64,000 nt of DNA. It comes from Streptomyces sp. CBMA152 (GTDB lineage Bacteria > Actinomycetota > Actinomycetes > Streptomycetales > Streptomycetaceae). Location of the stretch: assembly GCF_014596475.1 (NCBI RefSeq), contig NZ_MECJ01000015.1:248001-312000 (forward strand). Reading direction: 5' to 3'. Positions 17,126 through 24,744 of the stretch are shown in pieces; position 1 is the stretch's first letter, and each line of letters begins with the position of its first letter. The notes under the pieces were generated by a model, which was not told the DNA's origin, ran no database searches, and was given only the letters and a program-made list of their open reading frames with translations. The position numbers and the translations under genes were made by a program.

Positions 17126-18619
17126 ATGGAATCGATGGGCACGCGCGTGTGCACGACCCGGCAGGGGATGGTCCGAGGACGCACCGGGAGCGACGGGGTG
17201 ACGTCCTTCCTCGGCATCCCGTACGCGGCACCGCCGTTCGGGCCACGGCGCTTCCTCGAACCGGCCCCGGCAGCCCCCTGGGACGGTGTACGCGACGCTT
17301 TCGGCCACGGCCCGTCCGCGCCCAGGGCGCCGTACGCACCGCCCATGCACGCCTTGATCCCCGACGCCGACAGCGGGCAGGGCGAGGACTGCCTGAACCT
17401 CAGCGTCCGCACCCCGCACCCGGGGCCGGGCGGCGGCCTTCCGGTGCTGGTCTGGCTGCACGGCGGGGCGTTCTCCAACGGCTCGGGCGCGGTGTCCGTG
17501 TACGACGGGACGTCCTTCGCGCGCGACGGCGTCGTCTTCGTGAGCCTCAACTACCGCCTCGGCACGGACGGTTTCCTGCGACTCCCGGGCAGGCCGGACA
17601 ACCGAGGGCTGCTCGACCAGATCGCCGCCCTGGAGTGGGTCCGCGACAACATCGAGGGCTTCGGCGGCGACCCGGACCGCGTGACGGTGTTCGGCGAGTC
17701 GGCGGGCGCGATGAGCATCGGCACGCTCCTCGCGATGCCACGCGCGCGTGGGCTGTTCTGCCGGGCGATCCTGCAGAGCGGCGCCGCCCACCACTTCCTG
17801 CCGCCGGACACGGCCGACCTGATCACCGCACGGCTCGCGGCGAAGCTGGGCATCGAGGCCACGGGGACGGCGCTCACGGAGGCGTTCGCCCGGGTTCCCT
17901 TCGCGGACCTGCTGCCGGCCCAGGCGGGTCTGCGCGCCGAGATGGGCGCCCACCCCGACCCGGCGCTGTGGGGCGAGGCGATCCTCAACATGATGCCGTT
18001 CGAGCCGGTCCTGGACGCGCTGCCGCTGCCGTCCCCGGACCGCGGGGTGGAACTGCTCGTCGGCAGCAACCGCGAGGAGTACCGCCTCTTCCTGGTCCCC
18101 ACCGAGCGCCTGCACCTCCTACCCGAGGAGAAGCTGCGGCACACGACGGCGGAGTACGGGCTCGATCCTGACAAGGCCCTGCCCGTCTACGCCGAGAGCC
18201 GTCCCGGCGCCGCCCCCGGCGAGCTCTTCGACGCGGTGGCGACCGACTGGTTCTACCGGATCCCGGCGATCCGCGCCGCCGAGTCGGTCCCCGGCTCACA
18301 CATGTACGAGTTCGCCTGGCGCTCGCCGTCGTACGGGGGCCTGCTCGGCGCCTGCCACAGCGCGGAGATCGCGTTCGTCTTCGACAACCTGCGCGACCCG
18401 GCGAACGCCCCGATGCTCGGCGACAGCCCGCCGCAGGCCGTCGCGGACGCCATGCACGCGGCGTGGGTGGCCTTCGCCGCGACGGGAGATCCGGGCTGGG
18501 ACGTGTACGACCCGGAGACCCGCACGACGATGGTCTTCGGTGCCTCGCCCGACACTCCCACCGAGGTCGCGCGGGACCCGCGTGCGGCGGAACGTGCCTT
18601 GTGGGAGGGGGTGCGATAG
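17126..18619 (+). CDS. Type B carboxylesterase
   Basis: 497-aa member of the carboxylesterase/lipase (COesterase) family, shorter than the signal-bearing secreted forms and without a signal. Family signatures are FLGIPYA near the N-terminus, EDCLNLSV, PVLVWLHGGAF (oxyanion), the nucleophile in TVFGESAGAMS (Ser about 192), a Glu in GSNREEYR, and a His in LLGACHSAEIAFVF. Likely hydrolyses carboxylic esters; p-nitrobenzyl-esterase-like enzymes are the usual comparison. The ATG start has AAGGAG about 14 nt upstream, and codon 5 is another ATG with better spacing uncertain. Confidence 0.88.
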   Translation: MESMGTRVCTTRQGMVRGRTGSDGVTSFLGIPYAAPPFGPRRFLEPAPAAPWDGVRDAFGHGPSAPRAPYAPPMHALIPDADSGQGEDCLNLSVRTPHPGPGGGLPVLVWLHGGAFSNGSGAVSVYDGTSFARDGVVFVSLNYRLGTDGFLRLPGRPDNRGLLDQIAALEWVRDNIEGFGGDPDRVTVFGESAGAMSIGTLLAMPRARGLFCRAILQSGAAHHFLPPDTADLITARLAAKLGIEATGTALTEAFARVPFADLLPAQAGLRAEMGAHPDPALWGEAILNMMPFEPVLDALPLPSPDRGVELLVGSNREEYRLFLVPTERLHLLPEEKLRHTTAEYGLDPDKALPVYAESRPGAAPGELFDAVATDWFYRIPAIRAAESVPGSHMYEFAWRSPSYGGLLGACHSAEIAFVFDNLRDPANAPMLGDSPPQAVADAMHAAWVAFAATGDPGWDVYDPETRTTMVFGASPDTPTEVARDPRAAERALWEGVR

Positions 18620-18633
18620 GTCGCGATGCCCGA

Positions 18634-18656
18634 TTGTCAGACCCCGCCCGTAAGGT
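18634..18656 (+). promoter_or_regulatory. DNA-damage-type promoter of the SNF2-SWIM operon (variant)
   Basis: TTGTCAGAC (18634-18642), exactly 8 bp, TAAGGT (18651-18656). It matches the RecA-independent damage promoter TTGTCRGTG-N8-TAnnnT except at the last two positions of the first block. Predicted start near 18663, leader about 58 nt. Confidence 0.55.
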
Positions 18657-18720
18657 CGTAGGTCAGTCGCGGATCGTCCGCTGATCCACGGCTCTACGGA
18701 CGAGGGGAGGTGACCGGACC

Positions 18721-21567
18721 ATGACGCAGACCGAGCCGACGATGGCGTTCGCGCCCAAGCCGGGCGTGTCCGCCGCCGCGGTGTTCCTGCCCGCCGGGCT
18801 GCCGCGCGAGGGCAAGGTCGCCTTCTGGGACCCGGCGGGCGGGGCGCTGCCGGGCGCTTCGGCCGCCGAGCCGTACCTCGGCGCGGGTGCCGAGGTGGTC
18901 GACCTGACCGTCGTCCGGCGCCACGGCGGCGGCGCCCGCAGCCGTACCGTCGCCGCCCGGCTGCTGCCCGTCGTCGAGGCCCTGCCCCTGCTGGTCCGGG
19001 CCCGCCACCACCCCGCCGCGCACCCGGCGGCCGCCGCCTGGGGCGCCGCCGCGCTGCACGCCCTGCACCTCGTGGCGCGCGGCAGGCTGCTGCCCGGTCT
19101 GACCGGGACCGACCACGACGCCTGGCGGGCGGGCCCGCTGGACGCCGACGACATCGCGCAGCTGCGCGCGATCGCCGCCGCGATGCCGTACGAGGCGTAC
19201 GGGGTGCCCGCCCCCGGCCGCGGCTCCCTGCGGCTGCCCGAGCCGGAGGCGCTGCTGCGGGCCTTCCTGGACGCGGTCGCGGACAGCCTCCCGCGCACCC
19301 CGGCCGCCGCCCACGCGGCGGGACCGGCGTTCGCGGCGGCCGAGCCCCAGCATCTGCCCACCGCGCGCGTATGGGCCGCGGAGGCCGCCGCCGGCATGGA
19401 CGCGGGCGTCCGCGTCTCGCTGCGGCTCGACCTCTCCGGATACGGGCTGTTCGACAGCGACGAGGAGGAGGGCGCGCGGCGGGCCGGTTCGGCGATCGTC
19501 CAGGTCCACAGCCTCGCCGACCCCACCCTGGTCATCGACGCGGCCGGGCTGTGGGCGGGTGAGCGGGCCGACGCGTTCGGCCCCCGCGCGCGGATCGACG
19601 CGCTGCTCGCGCTGCGCCGCGCGGCCCGCGTGTGGCCACCGCTGGGCCTGCTGCTCGAACGGTCCGTACCGGACGTGCTGGCGCTCACCGAGAGCGAGCT
19701 GTACGACCTGCTGGGCGCCGCCGCGACGCGCCTGGACGCGGCAGGAGTGTCCGTGCACTGGCCGCGCGAGCTGGCCCGTGGACTGACCGCCACCGCTGTC
19801 GTGCGGCCCGCACCCGGCTCCGCGACGGACGGCACAGCGTTCTTCGACGCCGGTGAACTGCTCTCCTTCAACTGGGAGTTGGCGCTCAGCGGCGAGCCGC
19901 TGAGCCAGTCCGACATGGACACGCTCGCCGAGGCCCACCGCCCGATCGTGCGGCTGCGCGGCCAGTGGGTGGTGGCCGACCCCGAGCTCGTACGCAAGGC
20001 CCGCAAGCGGGACCTGGGGCTGCTCGACCCCGTGGACGCGCTCTCGGTCGCGCTCACCGGCACCGCCGAGGTCGACGGCGAGATGGTCGAGGCGGTTCCG
20101 GCGGGCGCGCTCGCCGTGCTGCGCGACCGCCTCACCGACGGCCCGCGGACCACTGTCCAGCCCGCCGGTCTGGACGCGACCCTGCGCGACTACCAACTGC
20201 GCGGGCTCGCCTGGCTCGACCTGATGACCTCGCTCGGCCTCGGCGGCTGCCTCGCCGACGACATGGGCCTCGGCAAGACGATCACCGTGATCGCCCTCCA
20301 TCTGCGACGCGCCCGCACCGAGCCGACGCTGGTGGTCTGCCCGGCCTCGCTGCTCGGCAACTGGCAGCGGGAGATCGCCCGGTTCGCACCCGGGGTCCCG
20401 GTCCGCCGCTTCCACGGCAGCGGCCGCACTCTGACCGGCGCCGAGGGCGGCTTCGTCCTCACCACGTACGGCACCATGCGCGGCAGCGCGCCCCAACTGG
20501 CCGCGCACACCTGGGGCATGGTCGTCGCCGACGAGGCGCAGCACGTCAAGAACCCGTTCTCGGCGACCGCCAAGGCCCTGCGCACCATCGCGGCGCCCGC
20601 GCGGATCGCCCTCACCGGCACTCCGGTCGAGAACAACCTCTCCGAGCTGTGGGCCCTGCTCGACTGGACGACGCCGGGGCTGCTCGGCCCGCTCAAGTCG
20701 TTCCGCGCACGCCACGCGAGGATCGTCGAGAACGGCGAGGACGAGGCGGCCGCCGAGCGCCTGTCCCGACTCATCCGTCCCTTCCTCCTTCGGAGGAAGA
20801 AGTCCGATCCGGGCATCGTGCCCGAGCTGCCGCCCAAGACGGAGACCGACCACCCCGTCCCGCTCACCCGCGAACAGGCCTCCCTCTACGAGGCGGTCGT
20901 CCGCGAGGCGATGGCCGGCGTCGAGGCGGCGGAGGGCATCGCCCGCCGTGCCCTGATCATGAAACTGCTGACCGCCCTCAAGCAGATCTGCAACCACCCC
21001 GCTCAGTACCTGAAGGAATCCGCGCCCCGCCTGCACGCCCGCTCCGGCAAGCTCGCCCTCCTGGACGAGCTCCTCGACACGATCCTCGCGGAGGACGGCT
21101 CGGTCCTCGTCTTCACGCAGTACGTGTCGATGGCCCGGCTGCTCTCCGCGCACCTCACCGCGCGCGGTGTCCCCTCCCAACTCCTGCACGGCGGAACGCC
21201 GGTGGCCGAGCGGGACCGGCTGGTGGACGTGTTCCAGTCCGGCGAGGTGCCGGTCTTCATCCTCTCCCTGAAGGCCGCCGGCACCGGCCTCAACCTCACC
21301 AGGGCGGGCCATGTCGTCCACTACGACCGGTGGTGGAACCCGGCCGTCGAGGAACAGGCCACCGACCGCGCGTACCGCATCGGCCAGACCCAGCCGGTGC
21401 AGGTCCACCGTCTGATCGCCGAGGGCACGGTGGAGGACCGCATCGCGGATATGCTCGCCGCCAAGCGCGCCCTGGCCGACGCGGTACTCGGCTCCGGCGA
21501 GGCCGCCCTGACCGAACTCACCGACCGCGAACTGGCGGACCTCATCTCCCTGCGGAGGACCGCATGA
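18721..21567 (+). CDS. SNF2-family (RapA/HepA-like) DNA-dependent ATPase
   Basis: 948-aa Swi2/Snf2 ATPase. The N-terminal 440 residues form the bacterial SNF2-associated region; the ATPase core begins with YQLRGLAWLDLM. Motif I is DDMGLGKT (about 513-520), Ia VVCPASLLGNW, II DEAQ (about 605), III ALTGTPVENN, and the C-terminal RecA lobe carries VFTQYV, LLHGGTP, LSLKAAGTGLNLT and the motif VI region DRAYRIGQ. Such proteins translocate on duplex DNA and displace bound proteins, for example in repair or RNA polymerase recycling. The stop overlaps the start of the SWIM gene (ATGA), indicating translational coupling. A damage-type promoter lies 65 bp upstream. Confidence 0.93.
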   Translation: MTQTEPTMAFAPKPGVSAAAVFLPAGLPREGKVAFWDPAGGALPGASAAEPYLGAGAEVVDLTVVRRHGGGARSRTVAARLLPVVEALPLLVRARHHPAAHPAAAAWGAAALHALHLVARGRLLPGLTGTDHDAWRAGPLDADDIAQLRAIAAAMPYEAYGVPAPGRGSLRLPEPEALLRAFLDAVADSLPRTPAAAHAAGPAFAAAEPQHLPTARVWAAEAAAGMDAGVRVSLRLDLSGYGLFDSDEEEGARRAGSAIVQVHSLADPTLVIDAAGLWAGERADAFGPRARIDALLALRRAARVWPPLGLLLERSVPDVLALTESELYDLLGAAATRLDAAGVSVHWPRELARGLTATAVVRPAPGSATDGTAFFDAGELLSFNWELALSGEPLSQSDMDTLAEAHRPIVRLRGQWVVADPELVRKARKRDLGLLDPVDALSVALTGTAEVDGEMVEAVPAGALAVLRDRLTDGPRTTVQPAGLDATLRDYQLRGLAWLDLMTSLGLGGCLADDMGLGKTITVIALHLRRARTEPTLVVCPASLLGNWQREIARFAPGVPVRRFHGSGRTLTGAEGGFVLTTYGTMRGSAPQLAAHTWGMVVADEAQHVKNPFSATAKALRTIAAPARIALTGTPVENNLSELWALLDWTTPGLLGPLKSFRARHARIVENGEDEAAAERLSRLIRPFLLRRKKSDPGIVPELPPKTETDHPVPLTREQASLYEAVVREAMAGVEAAEGIARRALIMKLLTALKQICNHPAQYLKESAPRLHARSGKLALLDELLDTILAEDGSVLVFTQYVSMARLLSAHLTARGVPSQLLHGGTPVAERDRLVDVFQSGEVPVFILSLKAAGTGLNLTRAGHVVHYDRWWNPAVEEQATDRAYRIGQTQPVQVHRLIAEGTVEDRIADMLAAKRALADAVLGSGEAALTELTDRELADLISLRRTA

Positions 21568-22808
21568 GCCCTCTGCCGGTCAAGCGGTACGACGACCGCC
21601 GCCGCACCTTCCCCGCGCTGGGCGCCCGCACGGAGCGGACCGGTACGTGGTGGGGCGGGGCCTGGGTCGAGGCGCTGGAGGGACTGGCCCTGGACCCGGC
21701 CAGGCTGGCCCGGGGCCGGAAGTACGCGGAATCGGGCCATGTCGACGCGATCACGGTCACGCCCGGCCGGATCGCCGCGTACGTCCATGGTTCGCGCCCC
21801 CGCCCCTACCGTACGGAACTGCGTCTGCGTACCCTCCCCGACCAGGCGTGGGAGGACTTCCTGGACACGGCCGCGCAGGACCCGGCCCATATCGCGGCCC
21901 TGCTCGACAAGGACCTGCCGCACACGCTCGCCGACCAGGTCGACCTGTTGCCCGGCTCGGGCGATCTGATCCCCGACTGCTCCTGCCCGGACGACGGTTA
22001 CCCCTGCAAGCACGCGGCGGCGCTCTGCTACCAGACGGCGCGGCTCCTCGACGAGGACCCGTTCGTCCTGCTGCTGATGCGCGGCCGGGGCGAGCAGGAG
22101 ACGCTCGCCGCGCTCACCCGCCGCAACACCGCCCGGATGGTGGTGGAGCGGGACACCCCGGCGCCCGAACTCCCCACCGTCGCCGCCCGCGAGGCGGTCC
22201 GGCCCCGCACCCGGCCCGAGCTTCCGCCGCCGTTCCCGCCCCCGGCGCGCGCGGGCCACCCGCCCGCCTTTCCCGCGCTGCCGGGCGCCCCCGATCCGCT
22301 CGCGCTCGACCTACTGGCCACCGAGGCGGCGGCCCGCGCCCACGCCCTGCTGACCACCGGCGAGGACCCGATCGCCCCCCTGACGACCTGGCAGGACGCG
22401 GTCCGCCTGGCCGCGGCGCACCCCGGTTCGGGCGTCACCTCCACGACCCGGGCGCTGTACGCCGCGCTGTCCCGGGCCACCGACCGCACCCCCACCGACC
22501 TGGCCCGCGCGGTGGCGGCCTGGCGCCAGGGCGGCCAGGCGGCCCTCGCGGTGCTCGAAGAGCCCTGGGACCCCCCGGCCGGCCCCTTCGACCGCGCACG
22601 CCCGGCCCTGGCGGCCGCGGGCCACCCCGGCTTCCGCCCCTGGCGCAACCACCTCTCCACCCCCACCACTCAACTCCGCTACGGCCGCGACGGCCTCTGG
22701 TACCCCTACGAGTCCGACCCGGATCGCGAGGACTGGTGGCCCCGGGGGAGGGCGGGGCGGGATCCGGTGGAGGCGATATCCCTGCGCCCGTCGGCCGACG
22801 AGGTGTAA
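21564..22808 (+). CDS. SWIM zinc-finger protein
   Basis: 414-aa protein whose SWIM motif, CSCPDDGYPCKHAAALCY (about residues 139-156), supplies the CxC...CxH zinc ligands. The N-terminus WWGGAWVEALEGLALDPARLARGRKYA is a hallmark of SWIM proteins found beside SNF2 ATPases. A proline-rich linker (about 220-255) and a helical C-terminal region follow. SWIM domains bind DNA or proteins; the overlap with the SNF2 gene and the conserved pairing suggest it is the targeting subunit of that ATPase. Its 3' end overlaps the convergent DUF2293 gene by 103 bp. Confidence 0.88.
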   Translation: MSPLPVKRYDDRRRTFPALGARTERTGTWWGGAWVEALEGLALDPARLARGRKYAESGHVDAITVTPGRIAAYVHGSRPRPYRTELRLRTLPDQAWEDFLDTAAQDPAHIAALLDKDLPHTLADQVDLLPGSGDLIPDCSCPDDGYPCKHAAALCYQTARLLDEDPFVLLLMRGRGEQETLAALTRRNTARMVVERDTPAPELPTVAAREAVRPRTRPELPPPFPPPARAGHPPAFPALPGAPDPLALDLLATEAAARAHALLTTGEDPIAPLTTWQDAVRLAAAHPGSGVTSTTRALYAALSRATDRTPTDLARAVAAWRQGGQAALAVLEEPWDPPAGPFDRARPALAAAGHPGFRPWRNHLSTPTTQLRYGRDGLWYPYESDPDREDWWPRGRAGRDPVEAISLRPSADEV

Positions 22809-23569
22809 CCCAGCCCCGCCGCCCACGCCGCGAGTACCGCCTTGATCTCGGCCGCCACCCGCGCCCGGGCCCGGTTGCGGGGGACGCGGGACATGAGGAG
22901 TTCGTCGTACGGCGTGTCCAGGTGGCGTACGGACGCGCGGACCGCGGCTGTGACCGCGTCCTCGTCCAGGGCGCGGCCCGCCGCGCTGCGGCCCACGCGG
23001 CCGCTGCCGCGCACCGAGGCGTGGGTCGCGATGTCGCGGGCCCGATCGGGCGGGCAGCCGGGGAACAGGCGCAGGATCTCGGCCTCCAAACCGGCGGTGA
23101 AGCGCACGTCCTCGGCGGCCCGCCGGAGCGCGTCGCGTGCGCGGCGGCGTGCGCGGGCCTCCGCGTCGGCCAGGCAGCGCTGTTCGGCGGCGGCGAGCGC
23201 GGCCTCCTCGACGAGGACGCCCTGACGTTCGTAACGGCGCCGACGGCGGTTGAAGCGGATCACGACGGCGGCGAGCGTGCTCTCCTCGCGGGCGCGGCGC
23301 GTCAGGGCCGTGTCGCCGCGCGGCAGGAAGACGAGATGGCCGAGGTCCGCGCAGTCCAGACATCGTGGCGCGCCCGAATCCAGGACGAGCCGGGGGAGCG
23401 GGCCCTGCTCGCATTCGGCGCAGCGGTGACGTCCTCGGGGTTCTATGACGAGAATGGGCGGCCCCCTCTCGGTGGGAGTCCGGAACCGGGAACCCGAGGC
23501 GCCGGCACGCGAGATGCGGCGAACGAGGTCTCCCTCCCCTTCTCGATCCCTCAATAATCGTTCGTGCAA
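22706..23569 (-). CDS. DUF2293 domain protein
   Basis: Up to 287 aa. A small Cys cluster, HRCAECEQGPLPRLVLDSGAPRC with CADLGH after it (about 48-75), looks like a zinc ribbon. Then come LVFLPRGDTALTRRAREES and a basic helical core. The region DVRFTAGLEAEILRLFPGCP ... IATHASVRGSGRVGRSAAGRALDE is the DUF2293 signature. The basic character suggests nucleic-acid binding, but no function is known. The start is uncertain: TTG at 23569 gives the longest frame, has no ribosome site, and would put a TTA codon at position 5. The C-terminal 34 residues are read antisense to the end of the SWIM gene. Confidence 0.75.
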   Translation of the reverse strand: MHERLLRDREGEGDLVRRISRAGASGSRFRTPTERGPPILVIEPRGRHRCAECEQGPLPRLVLDSGAPRCLDCADLGHLVFLPRGDTALTRRAREESTLAAVVIRFNRRRRRYERQGVLVEEAALAAAEQRCLADAEARARRRARDALRRAAEDVRFTAGLEAEILRLFPGCPPDRARDIATHASVRGSGRVGRSAAGRALDEDAVTAAVRASVRHLDTPYDELLMSRVPRNRARARVAAEIKAVLAAWAAGLGYTSSADGRRDIASTGSRPALPRGHQSSRSGSDS

Positions 23570-23598
23570 ACCGCGTTGGCGTTGTTAGCGTTCATCAC

Positions 23599-24333
23599 GT
23601 GGCGAAACTCAATCAGATCATCGCAGTCGAAAAGGGAATCAAGTCGAAGTCCCATCAGGACCTGACGTCAGCTCAGCACGGCCTGCAGAAGCCCGCGTTG
23701 CTGGCCGGCATCTCCCGGACCTACCAGCCGAAGGACGAGGAGGGCGAGCAGCTGCCGCCCGAGTCGACGTTGGTGCAGGTCAAGGCCGAGGACGTGTTGC
23801 GCGACACCGCGGTGACGCTCACCCGGCTTTTCGATGTGACCGCCACCAAGGACTGGGCGAACTGCGAGGCTCGCGCCGACATCACGGTCGACGGGCGAGT
23901 TCTCGTCACCGGGGCCCCGGTTTCGTATCTGCTCTTTCTTGAGAAGCAGCTCGCGGACATCAATGCGTTCGTGCGCAGGCTGCCGGTGCTCGACGCCGCC
24001 GAGTCATGGGCGCAGGACCCGTCCACCGACTCCTGGAAGACCGAGCCGGTACGGACACTGCGTACGAAGAAGGTGCCGCGCAACCACGTCAAGGCGGAGG
24101 CTACCGAAAAGCATCCGGCCCAGGTCGAGGTGTATTACGAGGACGTTCCGGTCGGCTACTGGACGACCGTGAAGTTCTCCGGCGCGCTGCCCGCCCGACG
24201 GGTCAACGAACTGCTCGCCCGGGTCGAGAAGGTGCAGCAGGCGGTCAAGTTCGCCCGCGAGGAGGCCAATGGCATCGACGTCACCGACCAGCGCGTGGGT
24301 GACGCGATATTCGGCTATCTGTTCAGCCAGTGA
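23599..24333 (+). CDS. DUF7873-like protein, unknown function
   Basis: 244-aa soluble protein starting at GTG (VAKLNQIIAVEKGIKSKS). It is rich in charged helices with a beta core (YLLFLEKQLADINAFVRRLPVLD; NHVKAEATEKHPAQVEVYYEDVPVGYWTTVKFSGALPARRVNELL). No catalytic motif, signal or membrane segment is visible. From memory it belongs to a conserved streptomycete family labelled DUF7873. The stop codon sits in the loop of a perfect 15-bp hairpin, and an unusually structured 0.4-kb spacer follows. It is divergent from the DUF2293 gene with about 30 bp between the starts. Confidence 0.7.
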   Translation: MAKLNQIIAVEKGIKSKSHQDLTSAQHGLQKPALLAGISRTYQPKDEEGEQLPPESTLVQVKAEDVLRDTAVTLTRLFDVTATKDWANCEARADITVDGRVLVTGAPVSYLLFLEKQLADINAFVRRLPVLDAAESWAQDPSTDSWKTEPVRTLRTKKVPRNHVKAEATEKHPAQVEVYYEDVPVGYWTTVKFSGALPARRVNELLARVEKVQQAVKFAREEANGIDVTDQRVGDAIFGYLFSQ

Positions 24334-24350
24334 CCGGCTGAACAGATAGC
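24314..24350 (+). terminator. Perfect 15-bp hairpin spanning the stop codon of the DUF7873-like gene
   Basis: GCTATCTGTTCAGCC (24314-24328) pairs perfectly with 24336-24350. The 7-nt loop AGTGACC holds the TGA stop codon. No U-tract follows, so it may be a terminator, an mRNA 3'-end stabiliser, or both. Confidence 0.8.
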
Positions 24351-24360
24351 GTCAGAGACT

Positions 24361-24700
24361 CCCCGGCTGTGACGCGTTCACGGCTGGGGTGCGCGAGGAG
24401 CGCAAAGCTGAAACTGAAGTTCGTCGTGACTGTGCGGCCTCGCGAGACGCGGGTGCCGTCATCAATCTCAGACTATTGCTCCAGACTCAGCATTCGCCGC
24501 CGATCGCCGGACCAACCGGGCCCAGGCCCTTGTGCGTCGAGATGCCGGTTCGACTCCGGCCCGTGGAGCTTCGATCCGCGGTCGTCTAAAGGCAGGATGC
24601 GGCGACATAAAACTGACCTGGGTTCTCAAGCGTTTCGGCGTGTGCAATTCGGTGGCATCACACAGGACTCGGGGGCCGGCTACGCCCCCCGGGTCCGCTC
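24361..24700 (+). ncRNA. Candidate structured RNA in the spacer after the DUF7873-like gene
   Basis: The 411-bp gap 24334-24744 has no convincing coding frame but much potential structure. A 12-bp hairpin with two G-U pairs (24361-24372 with 24378-24389) comes 10 bp after the stop-codon hairpin. tRNA-like T-arm, acceptor and D-arm sequences lie at 24544-24598. A GC-rich hairpin followed by two T-tracts, a classical terminator, is at 24667-24716. A terminator more than 300 bp past the last stop codon argues that a transcript, perhaps its own RNA, continues to that point. It could also be the relic of a tRNA locus or phage attachment site. Confidence 0.4.
24544..24598 (+). other. tRNA-like halves in permuted order
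   Basis: T-arm: GCCGG (24544-24548), loop TTCGACT, CCGGC (24556-24560). Next, CCGTGGA (24561-24567) can pair over 7 bp (one G-U) with TCCGCGG (24575-24581), like an acceptor stem, but with the 3' strand first. T-C and a D-arm follow: GTCT (24584-24587), loop AAAGGCA, GGAT (24595-24598). The order is 3' half, 7-nt linker, 5' half. No consistent anticodon stem was found, so this is not a proven tRNA gene. Confidence 0.35.
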
Positions 24701-24716
24701 CTTTTCCGCCCCTTTT
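24667..24716 (+). terminator. Hairpin plus T-tracts between convergent units
   Basis: ACTCGGGGG (24667-24675) pairs with CCCCCGGGT (24686-24694, one wobble), then TTTT at 24702-24705 and again at 24713-24716. It is one of the few terminators in the window with real T-tracts, and it faces the convergent aminotransferase gene. Confidence 0.7.
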
Positions 24717-24744
24717 CCTACGTGTCCCCACCGCGCCCCGGACG

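Noticed and set aside
24478..24569. A canonical class II tRNA gene ending at the T-arm near 24544
   Set aside because: The upstream GCTCCAG can pair only with a strand two bases too far from the T-arm, and no D-arm or anticodon stem-loop fits.
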